Source of the DNA: Udeniomyces pyricola
Lineage: Eukaryota > Basidiomycota > Tremellomycetes > Cystofilobasidiales > Mrakiaceae
Assembly: GCA_039545295.1 (NCBI GenBank)
Contig: BCIK01000001.1
Coordinates: forward strand, 620,001-684,000
Direction: 5' to 3'
DNA length: 64,000 nucleotides
This document shows, piece by piece, positions 33,322 through 46,100 of this stretch (the stretch's first letter is position 1; each line of letters opens with the position of its first letter). The notes beneath the pieces were generated by a model. That model saw nothing but the letters and a program-made list of their open reading frames with translations, was not told the DNA's origin and ran no database searches. Both the position numbers and the translations under genes were made by a program.

Positions 33322-35595
33322 ATGGATCAGGTTCGTACTCTTCATCCTCCCCCTGCTACCGCCTTCACTTTTACTTCATCCCATCAACTCACCCTCACCC
33401 TCACCCTCACCCTCACCCAACAGGACAAGTTCAGACAGTTTCTTCAAGCCCCAAGACTCGGCTCCTCCTCGACTTCGGGCGTCTTGGGTGGGGCGACCCC
33501 CCGTCGAGGCTATGTCGCACCTCCTACCAAGGAGAAAAAGGCGTACGTGCTCCTCAATGGGCCTTTCTGGCATTCCTCATACCTGCCGTCCACCTGGAAT
33601 CCAATCAGCTCACCTATCGTCTTTCTCTCTGTCCTCCTATGACTCTCGTCGATCCCTATCCTGCTCTGTTCCGTCTCCTTTCCCTTCTAACGTTTACCCA
33701 CTTACACCATCATCACCCACCTACCACAGCAAAGACCCCAAACCTGAATTCCAACCGCGTAAAGTCAAGAAACTCGACGGCAAATACAAAGACCGAGCCG
33801 AGGCGCGTCGGTTAGGTCTCGACGACGAGTTCACTGAGGTCGAGCGGATGAATGCCGAGTTTGAGCAACGGATGCAGGCCGAAGCTGCTCAGCGAGGGGA
33901 CGATGAGCTCGCCGACTTGGAGGCAAAGCGAGCGTATCTTGGAGGAGATGCAGATCACTCCATTCTGGTCAAAGGTAAGTTTCACAGGTGCCTTGAAGGA
34001 AGCAGATACCCCAAGGCCCCCTCGACCCTTGCGAGAGTATAGCCTGCAGCTGATGCATGCAGGTCACCTTCATTTCAATCCTCTATCTCGGTCCTCCGTC
34101 ATCTAGGTCTCGACTATGCTCTCCTCGCCAAGAATAAGGCTGATCTTGAAGCCGCCCAAGCCATCAACGACGACGACGAGCTCGAAGCGGCTTTCGCCGC
34201 AGCTTCCTCTCATGCTCAACCAGAGTCCCCCGACGCGAACCCGAGAAAGCGCACGCGAGAAGAGATCCTCGCTGCCGTTCAGGGCAAAAAGCGAGCTAGA
34301 GCTGGAGCTACAACTGCTGTTGCTGCCGGTGGAGATGGTGGGGATGTTCGTAGGACGGCCGCAGCGGAAGAAGCCGAGGCTCAACTCAAGGCCCTCAACA
34401 AGAGCAAGTTCAAACCGCTTGGGTTCAAAGAGCCCACTGGCAAGAAGAGTAAAGGGGTGGAACTTGGGAAGGACGGTCAACCTAAGAAGCTCAAGAAGAA
34501 GAAGAAGAAGGAGGTTGTTGTGATGGGCGAGCCAGGGCAAGGGGCTCCTCCTTCGACAGGTTCGATGGGTCCTCCTGAACTTCCTTCCACCTCTTCGACC
34601 GGTAGCATGCTTCCACCTCCCCTTCCCCTTTCCTCTTCCACCTCATCTACGACACCAGCAGCATCCACCTCGAATTCTACGATGTCCTCATCTTCTGCGC
34701 CGCCATCGTTCCAACCACCGGTGAAGGCCTACGCCAAACCTCTCATCACCGCAACCCACAACAACAGCGACGATGACGACGACATCTTTGGAGGCGTAGG
34801 CGATTACGAAGCTTCCGACTCCGACTCCAACGACGAAGACGACCCATCCTCCCACAAGCCTTCAAACCCATCTTCGACCGTGCCTTCGACGGACAAACCC
34901 GGAGCCGTCTCCCCAGTACCTATCAAAAAGAACAATTGGTTCTCGACCGCGCCTTCTCCATCTCCATCGCCACCTCGGATCCCCCTTCCTCGCGCGTCGA
35001 AACCCGGGCCAGGACCAAGCAGGACGCGGCATCGATCTACTTCTCGTTCACCTTCGCCTGACCCGACGACGATGAAGCTCGTCCCGCTCTCGGGCAGTCG
35101 CGTCCCTTCGGTCAAAGATCTCCTCCGACGTGACGAAGAAGCCCAAGCGGCCGCGGAGAAGAAGGCAAAGAAAGCCGCATGGAGGCAGAAACAAGGGTTG
35201 GCGAAGCAGGACGACGATGGGGACGACGACGACGACGATGACGTCGGTGGGGTCTCGAGTCGAAAGAAGAAGAGTCAGGAACAGGAGGAGGCGACCAGGT
35301 TGAACCGAGGTACATTCCGTTCTTTTTTTTTCTTTTCTTTTCTTCTTCTTGTCTCTTCTCGTCCGTTCCCATGCTGTCAACGGGCCAAGCACGGATTCAG
35401 ACCGCGCATTTCATCTCTCAGGTCGTTGTAAAATTCATCTTGCAATTGGGCACTTGATACTCACCCAACACTTTCTCCCTCTCTCTCCCTCCTCCTTCGC
35501 CCCTTTTGTTTCCCCCAGAATACAAGGAGTACGAAACCTTTATGAAAGCCAAAGAGGGTGGTACTCCATCGACGGCGACAACGACTTCTTCTTGA
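33322..35595 (+). CDS. RED/IK-type splicing factor
   Basis: Exons: 33322-33330, 33424-33542, 33730-33974, 34107-35309, 35519-35595 (TGA); 550 residues, in phase. The first coding exon is only 9 nt (MDQ). The RED N-terminal domain is clear: RRGYVAPPTKEKKA, KYKDRAEARRLG, AKRAYLGGDADHSILVKGLD and YALLAKNKADLE. RED/IK (Smu2 in nematodes) is a partner of SMU1 in the spliceosomal B complex and supports splicing of short introns, which fits a genome full of short introns. The rest is low-complexity: a Lys run, Ser/Pro tracts, an acidic patch, then KKAAWRQKQGLAKQ and the end EYKEYETFMKAKEGG. A CACCCT tract near the first acceptor acts as its pyrimidine tract. Confidence 0.85.
33389..33418. repeat. 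CACCCT tandem tract in intron 1 of RED-like gene
   Basis: Nearly five CACCCT units directly before the CAG acceptor at 33421-33423; pyrimidine-rich on the sense strand, so it probably serves splicing. Confidence 0.7.
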
Positions 35596-36486
35596 ACCGT
35601 TTTTTTACACGCCTTGCATCGTCCTCTCTCTCTCTCTCTTCTACGCACACACACACATACTGTCTCTATACCCTTCCGATACGTGTTGCCTTCCCGACGA
35701 CTCCCACAGAACCCATCCTTTATGACATGAAGAGTTAGGCTGAGACTGAATGAATGAATGAATGAATGAATGAATGAATGAATGCAAACGGAATTTTTTT
35801 CATGGTCCATTCTTTCTCCTGCACATCTCTTCCGACTTCCGTTCATGTGAAACTTTCTCTTTGATCCCTCCGTCAGAGAATCCTGAGATACGTGCGCCTC
35901 GTCCTTACCAGCACCACCCCNCCCCCCCNCCCCCCCNNNNTTTTTTTTATATACAGCTAGCTCCGCACTTGAATACACAATCTCGACGAGCTTGTGATCC
36001 GATGATTGGAGCCTATATGACCAATCGTCGCAAGAGCTTTTCGTGGTGTTACGTTGCTCCTTCTCCCGATCGATCCGGCTAGGCGCTGGTGTTTGCAGCT
36101 TGCTTGCATGGTCTACGCGTTTGATTGATCGATCGATTCGAAAGGTCGAATCCATCCATCCAGTCACTTCATCCCGATGTCCTCTTGATCAAAAGCTATC
36201 TTCTCGGTAACGTTTACCCAGCGTGCGCCGTGGAAGAAGTGAGCGTTGGACAAAACAAAAAAAAAAAGAAGAGAGACGAAAACGAAAAGAAAAGGAATAG
36301 AACCGATTTAGTAAGAATCATGGCTAGACCCATCATTCAGGGAAGCGATACTGAATGATACCGTGCTGGAATCATCGACGCCAGTGGATTCAATGATGAT
36401 CCCAAAGAAGAAGATGACAGCGTTCAGAGAGAAGGTTTGAATCCAAGGAAATCGATGTACCTCTAGTTTATATCACCATCTCCATG
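35596..36486. other. Intergenic between convergent genes; repeats and assembly ambiguity
   Basis: Contains CT and CA dinucleotide runs (35625-35660), a GAAT tandem at about 35747-35784, and a poly-C/poly-T junction with N at 35921, 35929 and 35937-35940. No gene seen. Confidence 0.6.
35747..35784. repeat. GAAT microsatellite
   Basis: About nine TGAA/GAAT units in the 3' flank of the RED-like gene. Confidence 0.85.
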
Positions 36487-38881
36487 CTATCTGTCGTTGT
36501 CAAGATGATCATGCTTCACCGAATTGACGCCGGCCTTCAATCGACCGTTCCCGTGATGCCCGTTAACGTCATCGGCTTCACAGGGCACATAATCAATATC
36601 CTCTCTTGGGAAGACGACCTCGAGAGCGTAAAAGAAGAGGTGTTGGACCGAAAAGATGATGACCATGATGAGACCAAAGACGGGTCCCGTATCGAGAAGT
36701 CTGTCCAGCCAGCATCCATCGGACGACCGGCCAAGGGCAGAATAAGGAGAGGAGGGAGGCGCGGTGGTAGTCGTCAGCGTAGAGAAGAAGACAAAAAAAA
36801 GAAGAAGAACAAAAGAATGAATGAAACCCTCCTTCATTCATCTTCTCTGCCGCGTTCAAAACGAAGAAGGGAGGTTATATTGGGAACTGTAGATGAACCG
36901 ACCTATACATCCGCTCGAACGTATCCCTCTGAGGGGGTCCTTCGAGGATTCCCTGATAAACGACTTCTGTCCGCTCGGCAACATCTTCCCACGAGTACAT
37001 TTCGTTGACACGGGCATGAGCTTGATGAGGATCGTATTGACCAAGTCGGATGCGGTCAATCGCCCTGCTAAGAGAGCGAACGACGTCTGCAGAAACAGAA
37101 ACAGGATACAACAAAGCCCAGAGCGTCGTTGAGACTTATTTACCCATCGTATACCACGGCATGAGGCGATTGCGAAGAGAGAGAGAGAGAGGGTGAGAGA
37201 GAGAGAAAGCACGCAAAATCCGACCACTAGACACTCACCATCTTCATCTGGCTGAGCAAAGACAATCATGTCCTCTGGCAAGATCTCGGGCACGCCTCCG
37301 ACGCGAGTACTAACAACCAAGAGGCCCGCCGTCGCTGCTTCGAGAATCGCGATTCCAAATGCCTCTGTCAAAGAGGTGTTGAGAAAGATTTGGCCTCGCA
37401 TGAGTACCTACGATGAACAAGAGAGAGAGAAAAGAACCACAGATGTTTGGAGATCAGTTCCAGGTGCGGTTCGGACTGAAAGGGGGGGGGGGGGGGAGAG
37501 TCAGTCGCCGGCTTACGGAATGAACGCTGCCTGGTGGGACGTTGCCAATCAGCTCGATCCGATCCTGAAGCAGATGCTTTTCCCTCATCTGCTCAAGCTC
37601 CACCATCTTGGGACCGTCTCCTCCTGAGAGATAGAGGCAACCCCAAGTAAGGAAGCAATGAATTGAATATGAGAAAATAGGTCCAATGTGTCGAGGGTAT
37701 CAAGGTTGAGAAGGTCGTACCGATAACAAATCTGACATCTGGGAACCGACGACAGATGTGGGGGGCCGCTGCGACGAGCAGATCGATGCCTTTCCTGTAG
37801 ACGAGGCGTGAGACGACGACGATAGTGACTAGAAGTTTTATATATTTATATATATTAGTTTCGATGAGTAGAGGGTCATTACGACATGACTTCGAGCACA
37901 CGGGTGATTAGACTGCGAGCTTGCACTGACTCCAGTCGGGATCGGCCGCTGATGGATTGGGAGGGAACATAGAAGGAACGACGGCGTTGGGAATGACGTG
38001 CGTGATGCTCGGATCAAGTGATGCTCTCAGGACAGTATTTTCCCGCCTGTGAATGGTTTATAAGCAATATGAACGGATCATCAACAGGTCAACAACAACG
38101 GAACCTGATGACTGAGCGGACTTATGAGCGGTGCGATGGACCCCCAACTCGGTCTTGGTCTCACCCTGTATGACTGACGCAAATGACTCCATCAACATTG
38201 CGAAGTGCACCGACGAGGAGTTTGTTGGTGAGAATACCGGTAGCATCTCCGAAGCCAAACAAGCTATGGTCCGTGAAAACGGTTCGAACCCCCATCATGG
38301 GTGCATGCATGACGCATTCGTGCGCCATCGACGAGAGTGAAGCATGCCCATGAACGAGATCGATCCGCTCGCGAAGGAGGATGTTGCGTAGATACGGCAG
38401 GAACGTCATAAAGTTGGGAAGCGTAGCCGACGAGGTCAGGACGGCGAGTGGAACATGATACGTCTTGAGGCCGGGGTAGAGATGTCGGACTCCGACACGA
38501 TTCGGGGGATGAGAATGCGTAATGACGATGACCTGCAAGATGAGTTAGTCGCGCCGGCGCGAATCAAACGGATAAGCCAGTATTTTTTTCGTCGAAGCAA
38601 GAGTCAGAATATCATACGGTGCCTGAAAGTGAGTATCGACGATAATGTAATGATAAGAGGGGGCCGCACGGCGTGTCCTCGGTTGAGCAAGCCTACAGCA
38701 ACCTGGTAGATGTGGCTCTCAACGCCTCCAACGTTGGGATGAAAGAAGTCCGAGACGAGTCTGCAAGAAGAGCATGAGGGCATCAGGTCCTGTTGTGTTC
38801 ACAGGCCTGTGACAGTCTGAGCCATCTGGCCAGTCAGCGGACGAGGACGCACGCGATTCGATAGCGTGGTGACGGAGGCAT
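36487..38881 (-). CDS. GPI3: GPI-GlcNAc transferase catalytic subunit
   Basis: Transfers GlcNAc from UDP-GlcNAc to phosphatidylinositol on the cytoplasmic face of the ER, the first step of GPI-anchor synthesis (PIG-A in animals). Nine exons, 5' to 3': 38853-38881, 38670-38760, 38165-38532, 37931-38046, 37721-37828, 37517-37623, 37239-37407, 36903-37086, 36487-36700; 461 residues, in phase. It opens [20 protein letters not shown], then [17 protein letters not shown] [39 protein letters not shown] and VIPNAVV. The GT4 glycosyltransferase motif [12 protein letters not shown] holds the E-x7-E pair. The C-terminus has one membrane helix ([19 protein letters not shown]) for ER anchoring. Length matches the family. 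Confidence 0.95.
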
Positions 38882-39367
38882 GAGGCATCGTTCAGGGTGG
38901 TTGTTCGACGTTCGACAACAGCAGGGACAGCATACATCGATTCGAAGGAACCGCCTTGGACCATTGATGTTCGCTTGCTGCGCCTTGTTTCGCTCTTGAG
39001 TACTCGAGATATTTATCATGGCAGCTCGGAGTTGTCTGGTGGCAAGTCGTTCAAACAAGTTTGCTTACTGTACAGCCAGTCCGCACTACTGCCGTTTCCA
39101 TTCATGCAAGCCACGAGCCAGTGAGGAAAGGAAGTGAAAAGTCCCCAAGACCAAACGACGTCCCACCAAACAGCACCTATTCAATGCGGTTCTTGATATC
39201 CAAATCCCGAACAGGCACGACTTTCACACAGGAACCGACACACGAAAGATTTTAGAATGGGCTCATCGCATCGCAAACAAGTCGGGCAAACAGGGTCGTC
39301 TTGCCAAGAGTGAGAGGTAGAAGCGAGAGAGAGGAGTAGATCGAGGCAGGGAAAAGGAATTCCGAGT
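38882..39367. other. Upstream flank of GPI3
   Basis: 486 bp between the GPI3 start and the RPP2 stop, both on the minus strand. It should hold the GPI3 promoter and the RPP2 3' UTR. No gene seen. Confidence 0.5.
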
Positions 39368-40257
39368 TTAATCGAAGAGTCCGAAGCCCATGTCGTCGTC
39401 TGCAAAGGAGAGAAACGATGATAAGGGGGGTCAGAACTAGAGTTCAAGGGCAAAATCAAAAGGTTCAGGCTTGGAGTTGTCGGAAATGATACTCACCGGA
39501 CTCCTCCTTGTCCTCAGCCTTCTCCTCCTTCTTCTCCTCAGCGGGGGCAGCGGCAGCGGATCCGGCAGCGGCAGGCTATAGTAGATGATCGGGTGAACAC
39601 AAAAGCGTGTCAGAAAGGGATTGCTTGTTGACCATGAAAGGCAGAGCAGGGGACTTGAGGCAAGGAGAGAAAAACATACGGCGGCGGAAGAGGCAGCGGC
39701 ACCTCCCGAGGGGACGGAAGCGAGCTTGGAGGAACCCTCAGCGATGAGGCTAGTGCAGACGAGAGAGGCAAGACAGAAATAGTATGAGCAAAAGCGCGTA
39801 CAACCAAGAGTGGAGAGTTCAAAGTAGGGCAAAGCAAAGACGAGAAACAGGCCTCACGTGTTGAGGTCCTTGCCCTCAAGCTCGGAGATGAGCTTGGAGA
39901 GTCGCTCCTCGTCGGCCTCGATGGAGACGGTGGCGAGGAGGGACTTAATGTCCTCAGCAGAGGGGGAGGTCTAGGAGAGAGAAAGCGAGAGGAGGCATGA
40001 CAAGACGGCAAGAGAGAAGGGAGGGAAGGGGAAAAGGGGAGGGGGAGGGGGAGGAGGGGCAAGAGAAGAGAAAGGTCGGAAAGTGTGAGCCCAAAAATTC
40101 GACGGAAGGAGAAGCAAAAGTCGACGACGGCAGGGAAGAGGTGGTGTCGTCGAGCGAGGTTCAGAGGGAAACCGGATGAAGAGGGCAAGGGTAGGGAAGG
40201 ATGAGGTCGTACGTTTCCACCGGAGGCGAGGAGCATGTAGGCGGCGATGTGCTTCAT
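39368..40257 (-). CDS. RPP2: 60S acidic ribosomal protein P2
   Basis: Component of the ribosomal stalk that recruits GTPase translation factors. Exons, 5' to 3': 40213-40257, 39858-39970, 39680-39749, 39497-39575, 39368-39399 (TAA); 112 residues, in phase. It begins [15 protein letters not shown], typical of P2 rather than P1, followed by [17 protein letters not shown] and [20 protein letters not shown]. An Ala-rich hinge follows, then the charged [14 protein letters not shown] segment and the invariant stalk tail [11 protein letters not shown], the last exon coding for just that tip. Five exons for 112 residues is intron-dense. It faces RPS15 across a shared upstream region. Confidence 0.97.
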
Positions 40258-40559
40258 CTTGCTAGAAACGTTTAAGTCTAGGACGGTCTCGAGCTTGAGG
40301 GAGGGGAAAGGGAAACGAGCAGGCGAAAACCAAGACCTCAATGCCAGTCCCAACTCGAGCGGACGAAGCGCGAGTTCCAAGAGGTAACGTCTCGCTCGCG
40401 ACGAGTTTGTTCGATCGGCTGCCGGCTGGAATACTCCCATCGCTTTTTGCGTGGACTTATATACAGATGTGGGCCATGGATTTAGATTCTTCATGTGTAT
40501 GTATATATGGATATATGTATATAGTCATCATCTATCACAAGTTACTCCATCAGCTTCAT

Positions 40560-40595
<36 letters not shown>

Positions 40596-41094
40596 TCGTT
40601 CCAAGAGTCAGTCAGTCGCCCTGGCGCCCCATCGCAGGTTCTGGGTTGGGTGCCTTTAATAATTGATTCTTTTGTTCCTGCTGGATTCCGGCCGTTGGCT
40701 CAAGCAAAAGGCTCAATCAATCAAGCCTCTCTGGCTGAGCGCGCCCGACCCAGCTTGCGGCCGCTGCCCCCTCGCCCGTTGGACTTGTTTCGTTCGAAAG
40801 CTTTGCCTCTCTTTTCTCCCCCCTTCACCCTTCGTCAAGGCAAGTTCCGTCTCTTGCTCGTGCCGGCCTAGCATCGTTCATACAACACGCTTGCTAGCCA
40901 GTCAGTCATGCTTACCAACATTGTCAACCTTGTTCCGTCTTCCTCTGTGTGTTATCATCGTCGCTCGCCGATGACCCCTTGCCGCGTCTCTCTCTCACCC
41001 CTTCGCCGCCGATCTTGAAAATTCCCCTCGCTCTCGTTTCCACGCCCACGCCCTCTCTTTCGTCCGCTCCCTTCAACAACCATCAGACTTCAGC
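40258..41094. promoter_or_regulatory. Shared upstream region of RPP2 and RPS15
   Basis: 837 bp between two divergent ribosomal protein genes. It contains a TA run at 40562-40593, and C/T-rich stretches on the RPS15 side from about 40800, as is common in fungal ribosomal protein promoters. Coordinated control of the pair is an inference from layout. Confidence 0.6.
40562..40593. repeat. TA dinucleotide microsatellite
   Basis: Sixteen uninterrupted AT/TA units in the RPP2-RPS15 spacer, an easily melted element. Confidence 0.9.
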
Positions 41095-42352
41095 ATGGCC
41101 GACCACGACGTTACCGATGCCGCCACCGCCGCTGCCATGAAGGCCAAGAGGTCCTTCAAGAAGTTCTCTTACCGAGGCGTTGAGCTTGACCAGCTCCTCG
41201 ACTTGAGCAACGAGCAGGTACGCTATCCTCTCTTCTTGCCATCCGTATAGCTTGGTCTTGCAACACGGCGCCGCCTGGGCGTCTCACCGTGTCTCTTGAG
41301 TGACCTTGTGCTGATTTTGTCCCTTATTCCTCTTCTTCACAGTTCATGGAGGTACGACAACCGCGTTCTCTGATCAGACACCTGCTGGACGCCCTGCTGA
41401 CCAAATCCCTCCCCCCCTGACTTTCCTCCCTTGCCTGTCGCTCGCACTGTCGTCTTGCTTTTTGTCAACGAACGAACCGCCCTTCGCCCTCATCTTCGCT
41501 CTCGACACCACTCGACGTTCGATATATGCTCCGCTCCTCCTATCACACCATGCACCATCTCCAATCCTCACTCTCTCCTCACCCTTCGTAGCTCGTTCAC
41601 GCCCGAGCCCGAAGGCGTTTCCAGAGGGGTCTCAAGCGACGACCCATGGGTTTGATCAAGAAGCTTCGAAAGGTTCGTTGAACCTGCTCGTTCTTCGCGT
41701 TGCCCGTCATCAGTACCTCCTCTGCCCTTCCTCTGTCTTTTGACATGAGGAAGGGATCCCCTCCTTTCCATACCCACTCGACCATCGACACTCCCCCTAT
41801 CGACAACATCGACTATCCCAACGATCTCAACTTTGCCGACTGTCTATGTCCGAATTCTGATCGCCTCGCCTATCGACCTTTTGCACCATGTCCTCTTGCC
41901 CTCTCGCGTTCGTATCTTTCTTTCTCTTTTTACATTTCCACAGGCCAAGAAGGAGTGCCCCGTCAACGAGAAGCCCGCTACCGTCAAGACCCACCTCCGA
42001 AACATGATCGTCGTCCCCGAGATGATCGGTTCCGTTGTCGGAATCTACAACGGAAAGGTACGCATACATCTTTATCCTCACTCTGTCTTGTTTGGCAGAT
42101 CTGGATTGCTGACCAGTTGTACCTATGCATTCACGCCTCAGGTCTTCAACACCGTTGAGATCAAGCCCGAGATGACCGGACACTACCTCGCCGAGTTCTC
42201 CATGTCGTACGTATAGTGTTTCTGTCTCTGCACTGCCATCGTTATGCACACAAGCTGACCCTGCCGTTCCTCCATCCAGGTACAAGCCCGTTCGACACGG
42301 ACGACCCGGTGTCGGATCGACCAACGCTGGTCGATACGTCCCCCTCAAGTAA
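41095..42352 (+). CDS. RPS15: 40S ribosomal protein S15 (uS19)
   Basis: Small-subunit head protein. Exons: 41095-41217, 41343-41351, 41592-41672, 41944-42057, 42142-42206, 42280-42352 (TAA); 154 residues, in phase. Conserved blocks: [20 protein letters not shown], then FME from a 9-nt microexon, [73 protein letters not shown] and [20 protein letters not shown] ending PLK. Without the 9-nt exon three conserved positions after NEQ would be lost, so it is required by alignment to the family. Confidence 0.97.
41343..41351 (+). other. RPS15: 9-nt microexon of RPS15
   Basis: TTC ATG GAG between cacag and gtacga, phase 0. It supplies FME in the segment [15 protein letters not shown], which matches the family's spacing. 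Confidence 0.85.
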
Positions 42353-43137
42353 ATTTTGGACTTTATTTCTGCTGGAATAGTCATGATTTGCTTGTCGAAA
42401 CTATTGTCTCCCTTGTCTTCTGCAAAAGTGCGACACGCGTTTACGCTGAATGGAAACCATGTCGCTACATGCCTGCTGACACGTCCGTGACAACGACAAC
42501 TTGTCAAGCTTCCGAACAAGTTTCCCATATGCCGTTCTGCACGGACTTGATCGATTGCGCGACGAACTTCCCAGTTTCCTATCGCAATCGGCAAGATGGG
42601 GGTCGAGCCGGACAACTTTTACATTTGTTGTTGAAACGCCCTTGCAGGTTGATCACGAAAAACCAGGACGCTTGCACTGCGAACTTGAAGCTTTCAAAAT
42701 GCCATCACATGTATACATCGTGCAATATCGTCCATGGACGACGTGACGCGACCAATTTAATCAAATCTTCCCCGGCGATCGGATCGGTCAGCGATTCATG
42801 AGGTTGACTGCCTGTGAGATTATCGTAGTATATCGAGAGAGGCGTGACAAAAGATGAATCAGCGACACGACGTCGTACGTATTCGGGCGTCGCGCTCTGT
42901 AAGCATCGACCGCCGGCAATGAAGACGAATCGAATCGGTGTAGAAAAGGTGGAGGTCGACGGCGTCGACGGACGGGGCATGCGTCATCTTCACTCGCTCG
43001 ATTCCACGAGTTCTCTTGTTTCATTGCCTTGTCCTGACATTGCATCCCACCAACCTCATCTCAATCCCATCCTCTCTCCTATAACGCTGATCTACTAGTA
43101 CCCGTTTATATTCCTACACAACCTTTCCATTCCTACA
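42353..43137. other. Intergenic, RPS15 to GH15-like gene
   Basis: 785 bp on the plus strand between two tandem genes. It holds the 3' UTR of RPS15 and the promoter of the next gene. No gene seen. Confidence 0.5.
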
Positions 43138-46100
43138 ATGGCCCCTACTCATTTCGGTGCCGACAAGAAAGACAGGGTCATGGGTATCCAAGTCAGTTTC
43201 CCCGCCATCGGTCCGCAATCCCATCGAACATCCCAAAGCCCACCATTCCTCCTCTACGGTTGCCGAGCGCCGACATCCTGACCACTGCTTTGAACCTGCT
43301 GTTGATCATCCAGGACTACGCCATGATCGGAAACATGCGCACGGCTGCGCTTGTTTCGATCAACGGTAGCATTGACTCCATGTGCATGCCCTACTTTGAC
43401 TCGCCAAGGTCCGTGATTCCCTTCTACTCGTGCTGGCTCTTGGCGTGCATTCGAACCATACAGAGATAGCATCAAGAGTTGTACGGAACTCCTTCTCGCT
43501 CGGCCAGCAAAGATATACATGCATGTCAACACCCGGTCGCGCACAAGCCAGAGCTGACCATCGTGTTCTTCACCTTGCCCTTGTCTCGCAGTGTGTTTGC
43601 CAAGTCAGTCGGTTTGGATCTTCGATTTCAGTATAACTTCGAGCATAAGTTGATAAACTCCTTCTCCACCCAGGATCCTTGACCAGAACCGAGGTGGTCA
43701 TTTCTCGATCCGTCCCGTCGTAAGTCGCCATCTACTGACTAGGCACATCTCATTCGTGCGCGTCTACTCGGCAATCGTACATGTGCCTGACCCTCACTCC
43801 TTCTCACTGGAATTCAAAGGAGGAGCACCAAACCAAGCAAGCTTACTCTCCAAGCTCCAACGTCCTTTCCACCAAAGTATGTGCCATATTCCCCTGTCAA
43901 CAAGATGAATTGTCGCAATCATCTTGGTCAACTGTTCCCATCACTGATGACGTCGTTCCCTCGCATCTGCCCGATCTTGCTCACCCGCTATCAAAGTTCC
44001 TCAACGAGGTCGGTGTTGGTCAGGTCACCGACTTCATCGTTCCCAAGGCATCCGTCAAGGGCAACAAGCCTTTCCTCCCTTGGCTTATCAGGAGGGTTCA
44101 AGTCATCCGAGGCAAAGTCAAGTTCCGTCTCGAGTGCGCCCCTGCCTTCGATTACGCTCGAGGTAGGTCATCGAACATCTGTCATCGGCACATCCCTAGC
44201 GAAGGGCCAGTGGGGGTTTTACTCATTTTTGTTACTTGACTTTGTCTTCATGAATTGATAGCTGAGCACACAACCGAGGTGAACATCGGATTTGCGCAGT
44301 CCTTCCCCTCGAACGACTCATGCTGATTATCGCCCGTCGAAATTGTCACTCTCTCATTTTCACCGCCTCTCTCTCATCAACCCCTCGCCCATCGATCTCC
44401 TCAGATCGAGGCCGATGGCTCTCAAGTGGCTTACAAAGAGTACGACAAGAGCAAGGTTGTGTTCCGGTCGCCGGTTCTCTGCTTGGATCTCAGGATGGTC
44501 GTTTCGGGTGAGAACCTGTGCGGACAGAACGACCCAGGAGCATCTACCGAGGACGACCCATTCAGAAAGGAGGGCTCCAATCCTAAGCACCCGAGGGAGC
44601 AACAAGCCGAACAACAGGAGGGCTCGAACTACGATATCGGCAAGAACGAGCTTAAGGTAAGCATTTGCATCAATTTATCGCTTTACAAAACAATGAATCG
44701 ATTACTGAACCCCTCGACGCGCCTCCTGGTAATTGTATCTGCTCTCTACTAGGGTAAGGGTGGACCCGTCGTTGACTGGAACAAATGGGATCTGAGTGAC
44801 AAGGGTCACAAGGGACCTGCCATCTGGTCTGAGTTCGAGGTACGTTGGCTATGCACGGTCTTCTTATTAATCCATTCGTGACGAAAGGCCTACGCCTAAT
44901 TTGGAGTGAATCTTATACTTGACTGTGCTATCTAATCTAGGTTTGCGAGGGAGAGATCGTCGACTTCGTGTACGAGATCCTCGTACCTTTTTCTGTCATA
45001 CGTAGTGTAGCCAATACTCACTCCTTTCATATTTTGCGCCTGTCTTATTTTTAGCCTTCGAGAGGTTCCCTCGGATGGCTTCACTGATTCTAAGAACAAC
45101 AGCCGTGCCAACGATGTTACCAGGGACAAGGCAGCTGAGCTTGATGTTGATCTCGCTGCCCTCGCCAAGGGTATCTCCAAGATTCGAAACGATTGTGATC
45201 CTGTCCTTTCTGCCAAGCTTATCCAGAGCTTGTATCAGGTGGGAACTCTTTGAAACATATACTGACTGAATGTGCGTGCGGTAAGAACGAGCATAAGTTT
45301 ACACTAATGTCCTTTGGCTTCATATCTCGTTCAGCAAACCAACGATTTCTGGATCGGCTGGATTTCCAAGGTGAGTGACGACTGGTCCTTTTTCCAGTCA
45401 TGTGAGTTTCTGCGGCTAAATAGTTCGCTATTTCTACGTACAGGCGACCTACAAAGGCCGATGGAGAGAGGCTGTCTTGCGACAGGCGTTGACACTCAAG
45501 ATGATGGTCTATGTAAGTCATCTTCCTACTGTCTTCACTAGTCTTGGGCCACGCTGCAGCTGATCAACTTATCCATCTGCAGGAAGAGACCGGTGCTATC
45601 ATTGTAAGTCGGACGGTCGCAAAGCGATCCTGAGATTCGCTTGGATGACCATGCTAATGAACTTCATTCTTTCTATAGGCTGCGCCAACCTTTTCCCTGC
45701 CCGAGCACATCGGCGGCGGAAGAAACTGGGACTGTTAGTGATGTGTCTAGGCAAATGAATCTCGCTTCTTGTCAACATCCATTCTGATCCTTGCTAACCG
45801 ACTTTCATCCGTTCTCACACTAGACCGTTACACGTTTGTCTATTCGTCACCTCGAGCCTTCTCTTAGCTAGTACTGTGCCACCTGTCTGACATTTTCTCC
45901 CAATATTCTTTTTCATTGGCAGTTGGATCCGAGATTCGTCCTTCACTCTCTACGGTTCGTCGTCGCTCCAAGACTCTGATCAAAGTTTCCGTCCAAAGCT
46001 GACTGAAACCTTGCCGTATTCCTTCTAGCCCTTATCCGACTCGGCTACACTGATGAGGCAAACCGATTCATGGAGTAAGCCCATGCAACCTGTGCCACTT

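Noticed and set aside
33389..33418. CACCCT repeats resembling an interstitial telomere tract
   Set aside because: The unit is CACCCT, not CCCTAA/TTAGGG, and it sits directly before an intron acceptor in the pyrimidine-rich position, so splicing explains it.
35747..35784. GAAT repeat considered as a mobile-element or CRISPR-like remnant
   Set aside because: A simple uninterrupted microsatellite without spacers, terminal repeats or coding sequence.
38275..38300. GGTTCGAACCC resembling a tRNA T-arm
   Set aside because: It lies in coding sequence of GPI3 (FTDHSLFGF region), with no cloverleaf around it.
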